A stretch of DNA of 64,000 nucleotides from Nectonema munidae. Its lineage: Eukaryota; Nematomorpha; Nectonematoida; Nectonematidae. Numbering within the stretch: the first letter of the stretch is position 1; the number at the start of each line of letters is the position of its first letter. Below the pieces are notes generated by a model. That model was not told where the DNA came from, did not search any database, and worked only from the letters and a program-made list of their open reading frames with translations. The position numbers and the translations under genes were made by a program. Shown piece after piece: positions 10,026-19,810 of this stretch. The stretch is from NCBI GenBank assembly GCA_030549495.1, contig JAUIRK010000976.1, forward strand, positions 411,001 through 475,000, read 5' to 3'.

Positions 10026-11640
10026 CTATTTGTTGGAATGAGTATGATAACTTTTGAAGCATTCAGGGTGTAGAGGAGTTGCACATCTTTCACAAATAAA
10101 TTCACAAACACCTCCACATTCTCTGCACCTGCGGCGTGTTAGTACTTTTCTCTTGTTCCCATGGAGTTTTGATAGCGCGTTCACTGCCTCTCGAATGAAC
10201 CATATGTGTTCTTTTTGTGATCTATTCAGGCGTTAGATGTTTTCTTTCAAGAACAACTTCCATGCAGTATTCATTATAACTGAGAGCGTCCAAGAAAAAG
10301 ATGGCCGCCACCATTTTTTCCATCTTATTCGTATTCTATAGGAAGAAATATTTTTGTCAAAAATGTCCACTCCTCCCATCAAATTATTATGCTCTTCAAG
10401 ACACTTCTTAGGTATACAAACGTGAATCTTATTTTTATTTTCGCGGCCCCATCTTGACTTGGGTCCAACTCCAAATACGTTAGAAATGACAGAAACTCGC
10501 TTGTTATCATTCCACATTACCCTTATCATGATTTTTTGGTAGGCAACATCAATTTCTCCCTTTTTTCTTTGCCATAACTTTGCTGGATAAAAGAGGAGCT
10601 TCGCTTCTGCGATTTTTTAGTTTTGTTAACTAGTCGCATAACTTTGAACTCCGAAAAAGTTATCACAATAAATTTGGCATCCTTCATATATGCTACTTTT
10701 TTCGCAAAAAGACAACACAACATCAGCACCTTGACCTAATTTTGACTTATGGGGTTTAGTATCTTTCCCGCAATAGGGAATACCATGCAAATAAATGCCA
10801 TCATGTGAGCATAAGCTCCAAATCTTATATGCAAACCGTATGTATAGGTTTTGATTTAATAAATTGTTTTACTGGGTACGCACCACAGTATGGAATAATG
10901 GTTTCATCAAAGCTCAACTTTTCAGGTAATTCAAAGATTCTACATACTTCGTTCAAATGTTCAAATAGGGGGTTTATTTTGAAAAGTCTATCATTATCAG
11001 GCATTACTTCACTATTAGAAAAATGAAGCGTTCTTAGAATCGAATCCAAGTCATCACGCCGAATTGAAGTAGAAACTGCGATATTAAAAACATCAGGTCA
11101 GTTTTTCCGAAAAAAGGTCTCTGTGGTAGTTTTACATATCCCGTTAAAATTGTACAAAACTCCAATAAATGATAAAACTGCCTCAAAAGAAACATTCCGA
11201 TTTTTTTGTTCTCCATACAATTTTGATTGGTACAAAATTAAGCTTCAAAATTCTTCCGTCAAAAAAAGCCTTAGATACTTGTAAGGAGATTTAAAAGCAG
11301 AAAAGTTACACTGTCTTTGTTTTTCTACAAAAGGAGGTATTTTGACAAAAACTGAGGGAGGCACCTTTTCCCATTTATTACGATCTTGTATTTTTCAGGA
11401 GCTTTTTTTTCCAATACTCTTTGTCTAATTCCAAGCCTTCTCTGAAAACACGAGGAGGTAAATGATTTAAATCTGTTCGCATGCTTTCCCCATCTTCGTT
11501 TTCGGAGTCTTGGTCTGATAAGAATGCACCGAAAGGCTCAAAAGGTGGTTGTAGTATTATTGGAACATTTATAAGATCGTTCTCGCTGTGAGTAATACTT
11601 TCAAAATCTATCGACTCACAAATTTCTTCACTGGTTAATC
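10026..11640 (-). mobile_element. piggyBac DNA transposon relic (transposase, broken)
   Basis: Reading leftwards on the minus strand, the parts of a piggyBac transposase appear in order. An acidic N-terminus (FGAFLSDQDSENEDGE) lies near 11490-11545. The block LHFSNSE...NDRLFKINPLF leads into SFDETIIPYCG, with the first catalytic Asp, at 10825-11049. The block NNLMGGVDIFDKNISSYRI, with the late catalytic Asp, is followed by a Trp-rich motif (RWKKWWRPSF) at 10233-10529. A C-terminal Cys-rich finger (CRECGGVCEFICERC...LHPECF) ends at a TAG at 10026-10028. The parts lie in different frames with in-frame stops, so it is not functional. Terminal repeats and TTAA target sites were not identified. 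Confidence 0.75.
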
Positions 11641-11803
11641 TAAATTAAAAAAGCTTTTTTTACTACCGTGAAGAACAACGAAGTACAACTTATTTCTTCT
11701 TGCTTCGCAAAACTAAGACAAAGCTCATATGAGAAGTGAACTTTGTCAACTATTACGTAAATTAGATGACATTTTTTATTGCTGCAAAAGTCAAAAAACA
11801 TTC

Positions 11804-11912
11804 CATCATCATCCATTTTGCCTTCAAGGCCTGGTTATTGTTCCCAAAGAGTCGGGGTCAACCAGTTTCCTGCAACAACTACGCCATTTCATTCCAACAA
11901 CTACGCCATTCC
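11804..11912 (-). mobile_element. 3' end fragment of the LINE seen at 14-15 kb
   Basis: Reverse-complemented, this stretch nearly matches 14935-15018: GGCGTAGTTGTTGCAGGAAA, then ACTCTTTGGGAACAATAACC, then AGGCAAAATGGATGATGATG. The end in GAT units is like the microsatellite tails of RTE-type LINEs or of SINEs that borrow them. The GGCGTAGTTGTTG unit is duplicated at the inner side (11881-11912). Confidence 0.6.
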
Positions 11913-12556
11913 AGGCGGACTAAAAAAGCTTGCCCATTTGTCACTTATAAGAAAAAAGTTCTTTTTATCACCGAGAGGTGACGAACGTCAACAATAAAAT
12001 ATAATACAAAATAAAAATCAGAATAAAATTTTTTTTTTCATTTTTCATCAATAGAAATTTAAAAATTAGTCAAACAAAAGAAAGAAAATTGTTTAGGAAT
12101 AACACGAGTATTGATAAAAAAAAAATTACCCAAATTTCCTAGACATTTTTCAATTTTTAAAGATGAATAAAAATCTGCTGATGTAAAACAACGAGTTAAT
12201 ATAAAAGATGAATCAAGCAATATGATGAAGGTTGAGTGTATTGAAAACAAAAAATAAAAAATCAATAGGCTTTGATATTGCTCATTAAAATTTATGACCT
12301 TGAAAAGTGATGTCGTCACCAAGCGGAGGAAAAGGGTTAAAGCATTCAAAAAATTTATACAATTTGCCAATTTTTTACAAGAGCTTTTATATTTTTACTC
12401 ATTCTCATTTGAAAAGCATTTTAAGTTAGCAAATGCTCAACACTTAATAAGACAGTACTCGCAAATTGACGTCAAGATTTTTAACACATAATAGATATAT
12501 CTGTAGTGTATTGAGAGCGCTATAATTTGATGAATAGCGGTAATAAGGTACCTGAA

Positions 12557-12725
12557 GGGGTCGTTCACAATTGACGTCAACTAAAAGTGGGGGGGGGGGG
12601 GGGTATCCAAAGTTGACATAAGTCGATTTTGTTAAGTGATGATATATCTAAAAGTTGACATGAGGGGGGGGGGGGGGTTGAAATTTATCAAAAAAAAAAG
12701 GTTGACGTCAATTGTGAACGACCCC
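12557..12725. mobile_element. 169-bp MITE with perfect 24-bp terminal inverted repeats
   Basis: Bases 12557-12580 (starting GGGGTCGTTCACAATTGACG) are the exact reverse complement of 12702-12725. The interior is itself roughly symmetric, with two G-runs (12589-12602 and 12664-12677) each next to a copy of the motif GTTGACAT. There is no coding capacity. No target duplication is obvious (flanks ctgaa and aatta), so the superfamily is unassigned. Confidence 0.65.
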
Positions 12726-13258
12726 AATTAGATGAAAAGCCTAGGTGAAAAATGTTTGCTTCCAGAAAATGGAGAGGATATATATATTAAATTGAATTTT
12801 GGGAATAAACCCCTTTTCAAACCTCAAAGCAAATGAAAGCCGTTTTGATGTATAAACAAAATTAATTGAAATTTTAATCAGCAAACTTCTATATATAATT
12901 ATACTTTAAAATTAAACACGTTGAGTGATATAATTTTCAACTTTTCTAGTACTTGAATATTCAGCTGACCATATTTTATTGACAAAAAAATTATTTTTTT
13001 AAAATTTTATATAATAGTAAAACAAATATTATAATATATCTTTTGATATAAAAAACAGGATATTTATTAAAAAAGAGTTGAAAAATATGAATCTCTTGTC
13101 CACATTATATAGAATACAACAAAATTTAAAAATTTGCCAAGTATGTGGATGTCAAGGTATTCAGGTTTTTTTATGCTGGTGAAACAAAAAATATCATATA
13201 TGACAATACAGAACAATTTCTTTGTACAAATTAACAAACATTTGGAAAAAAAGTTCAG

Positions 13259-13842
13259 TCAATTACAAAAGCATGAGACATCCTTCATGGTGAATAATGC
13301 ACACTCATTCTCTGTACGTTTTCTGTAGAGTGTTGTTATCTTCACTCCTTTATCAAGATTACGTTCTTGAAGCCTTGATGTCAGAAACTCACTTTTGTCT
13401 TTGGTTAAATAGAGATCCCTGCACAAGTCATCCTCTTGAGTCTGCATTCCTTGATCTGGATGTTTGGGCACAGGTAAATTTTCTGAGTGCTCTATTGGGA
13501 GCATTGTTGATTGCAAGACAATGCGTTGTTTTTATTTGCTGTAGTGCAGCCTGTAAAGTCTTGCTGACAGTAATAGCAATCACTAGTGATCTTTCTGCGC
13601 ACGATAAATCATTGGCACACCAAACTACAGTGAACATTTTTTCCTGCACTCAATGTCTTCACACCTGCAAGGCAACAAACCTGAGGAGCTCGTCTTATCC
13701 TGGTCTCATAAGTCACAATCGAAATACGCCTTGTATGGCGTGTAATACTGCGCTTTTCTTTAACAAAAGTTAATTCCCCACATATGTAACAGAATCTGTT
13801 TGGATCATTTTTGCCGTGTCTTGCACTTATTGTTGAAAACAA
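13259..13842 (-). pseudogene. Broken copy of a repetitive invertebrate protein family of unknown function
   Basis: The minus strand carries DPNRFCYICGELTFVKEKRS near 13750-13810, a C-C-L-A-G-V-K-T-L stretch, and further on LPVPKHPDQ, FLTSRLQERN and GVKITTLYRK near 13340-13500. From memory these match, in order, a multicopy protein family common in arthropod and cnidarian genomes: an N-terminal Cys-rich (zinc-finger-like) region, then a block with LxSRLQxWN and RxTxxRxR. I could not check this. The parts lie in different frames, so the copy is degenerate. It is probably transposon-derived. Confidence 0.45.
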
Positions 13843-13931
13843 ATAAGATCTGAAAGAAAAACTTAATTAAATACAATAATAAGCCAGAAAATATATTTTT
13901 AAACTTTACTGATATTCATTTTTTTTTGCAC

Positions 13932-13974
13932 GACCGTTATTGTCGATTTTAGAAAGCCAGGCATGATTAAATTT
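13932..13974 (-). repeat. Stray piece of hAT transposase coding sequence
   Basis: These 43 bases match 17989-18031 in the hAT element at 41 of 43 positions. In that element they encode KFNHAWLSKIDNNR, near the transposase start. Here the piece abuts the LINE relic, whose first open frame even begins inside it. Confidence 0.6.
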
Positions 13975-15022
13975 AGAGCAAAGAAAGATATTGTTGGTGT
14001 GCCTTGCATATCAGATAAAAATGGAAACAAACATCTTGATCTAGAAGACAGATTGAAAACATGGAAAGAATACTGTGAAAAACTTTACAATAATGAGAAT
14101 TCTTGGGAAATTTCTTCCAGTAACAATATTATCCAGGGTCCAGTAAGGCTAATGACAGCAGAGGGGATAAAGGCCGCTATATTGAAGGTGAAGCATGGTA
14201 AGTCGGCTGGCCGAAGTGGTGTACCTATTGAGGTGATTGAGATGTGTCAATTGGAAAATGAGTTAGCAAAGATTGGAAATCGAATGATGAATGGAGAAAA
14301 AATGCCAGAAAGTTGGAGAAAAAGCGTTTTAGTTCCGTTCCTAGGAATGTTATACGTTGGGCATTAAGAAAGAAGGGTATACTTGATTTTGAAGTTAACG
14401 CAGTAATGGAAATGTATCGCGATTCAAGAACAGCAGTGCGTATCGAAGGTGAGCTTTCAGAGTGGTTTAAAATAAATGTTGGTCTTCACTAACGGTCTGT
14501 AATAAGTCCTTTGTTGTTTATCATAGTGATAGACGCTCTGAGCTCGGAAATCCCGAAAAATAATCGTGAATTTTTGCAAGACTGCATAAAACGGTTCTGG
14601 ATGCTGGGTGATGAAGAAGGCTGACACGAGAAGGCTACTTTCTCTACAACTGAGATGAGAATGATTAGGATGATGTGCGGAAAGACGCTGAAAGATAGGA
14701 TTGCCAACGATGTGTTGAGAAGGAAAATTGGAATTGAGGATATAGAAGAGAATAGATTACGTTGGTTTGGTCATGTCGAAAGGATGTCCAAAGGGAACGT
14801 TGTAAAGAAGATAAACGATGAATTGATTGATGGAAAGATGAAGAGAGGAAGACGAAAGAAAGCATGGAATGAAGTGATTCACCACGATATGTAAAAAAGA
14901 AAGCTTGTGCGAAGTGGTGCTAAAGAAAGAATAAAATGGCGTAGTTGTTGCAGGAAACTGTTCACCCCAACTCTTTGGGAACAATAACCAGGCCTAGAAG
15001 GCAAAATGGATGATGATGACTG
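13963..15022 (+). mobile_element. LINE (non-LTR retrotransposon) relic, reverse transcriptase parts
   Basis: The first frame (13963-14367) has the pre-RT and RT-start pattern of RTE/BovB-like LINEs: a TWKEYCEKLYNNE block, AILKVKHGKSAGRSGVPIEV (the K-x-G-K-x-x-G-x-x-G-x-P signature) and PESWRKSVLVPF. It continues out of frame as WALRKKG...EMYRDSRTAVR...SPLLF. The catalytic Y/FADD region is missing. A later frame (14655-14894) gives the LINE C-terminus, MRMMCGKTLKDRI-like and RLRWFGHVERM, then GRRKKAWNEV. The 3' end finishes in ATGGATGATGATG at 15003-15016. The copy is 5'-truncated and internally deleted, with stops and frameshifts. The 3' end recurs at 11804-11912. Confidence 0.75.
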
Positions 15023-15054
15023 TGATATTCATCATATAACATTGTAGGTGTTAC

Positions 15055-18000
15055 AGACCCTCCAATGGCGTAAAATAAAAAACTAGGATTTATCACAACA
15101 AAAAACTTGGAAAAAGTAGGATATTTCTGGGAAAAATTAGAAAAAACTAGCAAGTTTAACGTAAACGAAAAATTTATTGATCTTAAAATAAAATAAAAGT
15201 TTTAAAGAAAAAAACAAATAGATTCAAATCAAATTTTCTGTGACATTTTAATTGGAAAAATAAAATTCAATAAAACAAAAGGCTCTTTTAGTGCTTTATA
15301 TATGAATTCGAACTCTTTTTGCCAATGTCATTTCTTTCATCGATACATCTCTTCATTGACTCTGTTATTTTCTCAAGATTTGTTTTTGCCACATCTAACA
15401 ACCCCTGACTTATGTTCATTTCAGTAAAATTTTTATAGCTTCAACTAACGTGGAATTCCCTTCTTTGAAAATTTGATTTGCCTTCCCCATTTCTGCCCTC
15501 AATTCCACTTCGTTCCTTCTAACATCCTTTTCTCTTTCATCAATACATCGTTTCGCTTGCTGGTCTTCTTCTTTTCTTTCCTTTTCCTGTTTCTAAAGGT
15601 GAGCTGCTACCTTCTTCTTTTTCTCCAAGAGCAACTTCTCTTGCTTTTCAGTCTGTTTTCTTGTTTCGTACTTTTGATGAGCTTGTTTGACTCCAAACAT
15701 AAGATTTTTCGGGATAGGAATATCTATTATATTCTTATACATACTGATAGCGTCTTTTGTAAGCCTTAAACCAGAGATGGGGACCCTTTTTTTGATGAAG
15801 GCCCCCCCTACTCCTCCTCCCCCCTCAGAGGCCCCCCACACAAAAATTTTTTTTTTTTTTTTTTATTTTCTCCCTTCTAATAATATTAAAAAATAATAAA
15901 ATAAAAAATTTATAAATTTTTTTTTTTTTTTTTAAAAATAAGATTATTTTTTTTTAAATAATTAAAAATAATAATTTTAAAAAAAAAAAGCCCAAAAAAA
16001 GAAAGAAAGAGTTTTTTAAATTTTTTTTTGGGGAGGGTTTTTAAATAATAATTTTTTTGGGTTTTTTGGATTTCCCGTTTTTTCCCCTCTCTTTTTTTTT
16101 TGGGGCCATTAACTGACGAATTTGACAAGCATGATCTCTCTGAAGTCAACACCTTTTTATTCCCAGAAAAGCTCCTTTCCACATCAGCGTTACCATGTGA
16201 AATGCAGAGACATGTCGTAACTAATTTCTTCAATTTTGGATACTTGATATCTCCACTTGCATTTTTCAGAGTGAATATGTGGTTCCAAAAGTGATGAATT
16301 CTGAATAATTCGCTATCCCTATTATACAATTCATTATTATTGATTTGCTCTGACATATATATCTTCCATTCATGTTATTTTTGAAACAGTGCAGTCTTCA
16401 AGGTGAGGTAAAGCTAGGCAAAGTTCTTTGAGGAGTTGTGACTTGTCTGAATTCCTAACTTCAGGATGTAGACATCTGACACATCTAATAAATGTCTTTT
16501 ATAGGCAACTTGGTTTGAAGATATGAGCTGACAGATTGATAAAACCTTCTTATGTCTGTTAAAATCAAGTCTTTTTTGTGTTCACCAAGGGCTTCTAATG
16601 TCTTAGAAGTGTCTTCACCTATTTCCATGGCTTTCAAAAGAACTAAATTTTCGCTACTAAAAATATCGATGGTTTGAAGTTTGTGTCCTGATTTATTTTG
16701 AACTACGTCGAGTTTAACAAATCTATTAAGAAAAGTTTTCAATAAAAAACTGACTCTTCATAAAGTAAGTGGATCATAGGTTCCTTTTTTTGAAATTTGG
16801 TTAGAAAAGGTTGAAACAAAGGACCAACACATATCACAAACTGAACCTCCGCAAGACATTCTTTGCTTGAAAGAAATTCACAGATCCTTTGATATCGATT
16901 GTTATTTTTCACGTGCGCTGATGTATGATCTTCTTTACTTTTTTTAGGTACATCTGTTAAAAAGTATTTGCAAAGTGAAGTCCAGTGTTTTAAAAGGCGT
17001 TGGAATGCTGGTAGAAGAGTCAGCCAACGACACTGTAAATGACGAATAAAGAACTCTTCACTTAGGCCAAGATCTTCTAAAGTGAGACTGTAGACAAGAT
17101 ATGCGTTCTAAACCATTGATAAATTTTATGATGTTTTCTCCATAAACACGAAGTCCTTTTTTAAAAGAATTATGGAGTGTATGCAACGTGCATGGAACAA
17201 AGGGCACCAGCCCAGGCAACTCAGCTGCTTTCAGACGTGCTTGTATGTTTTTCCATATTGCTTTGTTGACATTTGGCCCATCACCTCCCAAAGAAACGAG
17301 CTGACGACATAAGGGCAATTGAAATTCACCTTCTGTTACAGCCTCAATAATTGCATCACTAACATTTTCAAGCTTAGCATGACCAAACATTAAGCTTTTT
17401 AAAAACATACTGCTAACTTCACCTTTTTCTCATTGCAGATTCCAACTATCATATCACACTGTTTTTTCTGCTGCGCATTACCCGTCTCGTCGAATTGAAT
17501 TGTGAAGGGGCTTTTAGTTTCTCTTATGTTTGCAGTGAATTCTTTTTTAAAATAAGGACCAAGTCCATCTGATATCAGATAAGAAACTTTTGACTTGCTC
17601 ATTGTAAATTTTTTGGATATATTTCCAGGAAACATCGCTTTGAAAAGTTTGGAAATGCCCTGACATGATGTGTAAGAATAGCCTCCGCCAGCAACCTGCA
17701 TCGCTCATAAAGTTTATGCTTTTGTGACTTGATCATTAATAGATATCGATTCAAGGTAAACTTTTCTGTCTACATCCTCGGCTCTTTGTTTGCTTGTACT
17801 GGTCATTTGACTGGTTGGCATTAACAATTTCTGATTAGCATCTGGGACTTTATTTTTATGTTTTTGAGTATCAGCATGGCCAATGAGTTGTTGAGTTCCA
17901 GTAGTTGAGGAAATGCTTCTGTTACATAATATACATACTCCAGCAAAGCTATTCAAAAGATCTTTCTTGCACCATTTTGATAGATTTTGACGGTTATTGT

Positions 18001-18557
18001 CGATTTTAGAAAGCCAGGCATGGTTAAATTTGGTTATTCCACTAGACATGGTGAGTAAAATTGTCAGTAATTAAGTTTATCTTAAATTTAAGGACAAGAA
18101 TTAGTAGATATAAATAGAATTGCTAATATTGTAAGATGTTCACTTACATTTAAATCAAAAAACGAAACGTAGATTGAGAGAAAAATCGATGAAAGCTAAT
18201 TTCAGTTTTTGTGAAAGAATGGATAAATATATTTAGACTCATAGATTGATATTGTATTTTGAATTTGTCATATATTGACACTTTCTTTGAAGGTCTAATA
18301 ACCCTGGACGTGGATATGTTCTCAAGTATATGAAATTTAAAAATTCTTCAAACGGGTATAAGAAAAACATAAAGCGAATGGAAAAGATTAAATTTTTACA
18401 TGTGTTACTATTTATAAATCATGTAATAAATATTTATAATATATCAAAAGGGTAGAGTTAGTGTTATAAAACGTTTTGCAAGAAAAACTAGGAACATTTT
18501 TGGAACAACTAGAAATGCCAAAAAAAGAAGGAAAAACTAGGAATCACTGGAGGGCCT
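15055..18557 (-). mobile_element. Near full-length hAT DNA transposon (3.5 kb) with broken transposase
   Basis: The left end reads AGACCCTCCAATG; the right end, reverse-complemented, reads AGGCCCTCCAGTG. The flanking octamers ggtgttac (15047-15054) and ggtgttat (18558-18565) form an 8-bp target duplication with one change. On the minus strand the transposase runs from MSSGITKFNHAWLSKIDNNR (18049) through a BED-like C-x2-C...H-x5-H finger (CILCNRS...HADTQKH), then FDETGNAQQKKQCDMIVG, LGGDGPNVNKA, and the dimerisation motif SHGNADVERSFS near 16170-16205, with a coiled tail to about 15450. The coding sequence is split into at least four frames. Between 15780 and 16105 it is interrupted by anomalous low-complexity sequence. 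Confidence 0.75.
15780..16105. other. Low-complexity block inside the hAT, possible assembly artefact
   Basis: The transposase reads ...LSNSSVNG up to ~16105 and resumes LRLTKDAISMYKN at ~15772. Between them lie homopolymer-like runs of T, A, G and C (for example tttttggggagggttttt and ggatttcccgttttttcccc) unlike any other part of the window. The right-hand part of the block (15770-15790) starts CAGAGATGGGGACCC, a hAT-MITE-like end, so a small insertion followed by poorly resolved sequence is possible. Confidence 0.4.
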
Positions 18558-19458
18558 GGTGTTATTAAGATTGCTTACTAGCCCTGGGTTGAAAACCATT
18601 TTACAATGCGGTAGAGAATTTTATTTAATAATAAAGGGTATACACTGTCACTTCTGCAAAAACCATACCAAATTCAACAAAAAGAAGGCCAGAAATGGAT
18701 TTCCCATCTCATTTTGCATATAAAAATGGTCTTTGATCTCTTGTACTTTTTTGAGTGTTGCACAGTGATCATAGAGAGATAAGTAATATTGCAATTGCAT
18801 ATACCAAGATCAATTATAAAGTATATTACAAAAATGTTTGATTTCCATACCTTCAAAAGGTTTATTCATTCAACTTACAATTATGTTATGCTTTTTTTTG
18901 AAGCGGGTACCCGTATAACCACCCACTACAGGACTCTAGTATGATTTTCCATTAATTTATATAGTTTAAAAATTGCTGATGTTCGCTTTACCATACACTA
19001 TTAACTAAAAGACGAGTATTACATGAGCTCTACTGTTAAAAAATGAATCGTAAATAGCTCTAAGGTTCTTTTTTAAAAATGGTATAAAAAATTTTTTTAG
19101 TAATTTTTTATTTAAAAAAAAAGTTTTTGTAATCTATATCTTGATTAAAATAAATGTATAAAAACTTATTTTATTTTTACCCATGAGAATCTGACAACAA
19201 AAAAACTTTTAGTAACTTTTTTGAGCTAAAACATCTGCAATATGGTGCAACATCGTCAGAAACACGAAGAAAGCCATTGAGTGCACGGTAAAATATTGTT
19301 TGGTCTATAGGTGCTTCCACCTAGTAGTTCGTCCTCAATAACGAATCAAAAGAGCGAATCAAGCATCATTCAAAAACAAATTTTCTCAAGTCTGATGCCA
19401 GAATAGTGCTGTCTCTCCAAAAAAAGGAAGAAAGATTGCATTAAAAAGTATTGAAGGG

Positions 19459-19473
19459 TTTATTCATTTTATT
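19459..19473 (-). terminator. Two poly(A) signals for the crooked-neck gene
   Basis: On the minus strand AATAAA occurs at 19473-19468 and again at 19464-19459, about 95-110 bases after the stop codon. This gives a short, typical 3' UTR. Confidence 0.6.
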
Positions 19474-19567
19474 TCTTAGCAGATTTTTCATGAGAATAAT
19501 CCTGACTGGAGAATCGATGACTGAGAGTTAAATTAAATGACATGCCGTGAGCACGCAAAGAGTACAT

Positions 19568-19810
19568 CTAAGGGCGTTCGCTCTCGTCCGCCTTCTTCCA
19601 CTTCTTGGCCATTTGCAGGAGTTTGAGGTTTCGCTGCTTGGCCGCCTGCTCGCTGGAGTCGTCTGCGTAATGCACGGGGAATTCAAACTCGAGGAACTCC
19701 TGCCAACCCGCTTCGCTCCCATCCTCCATGAAAAGCTTGCGCCTCTTCTTCACGCTGTAGGGAAGGAGTTTCTTTACGGACTTCGTCGATGCATCATCCC
19801 CATGCTTCTC
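19568..19810 (-). CDS. CRNKL1: CRNKL1 last coding exon
   Basis: Acceptor tttgtacag precedes 19810. The frame [20 protein letters not shown], then [19 protein letters not shown], ends [19 protein letters not shown] and TAG at 19570-19568. A basic KKRRK cluster resembles a nuclear localisation signal. The conserved C-terminal blocks of the family (DGSxAGWxE and NLKLLxMAKxWKK) are both present. Confidence 0.93.
   Translation of the reverse strand, partial: EKHGDDASTKSVKKLLPYSVKKRRKLFMEDGSEAGWQEFLEFEFPVHYADDSSEQAAKQRNLKLLQMAKKWKKADESERP

Noticed and set aside
13297-13773. Plus-strand 158-codon frame
   Set aside because: It is the mirror of the minus-strand repetitive-family copy, which carries the recognisable motifs.
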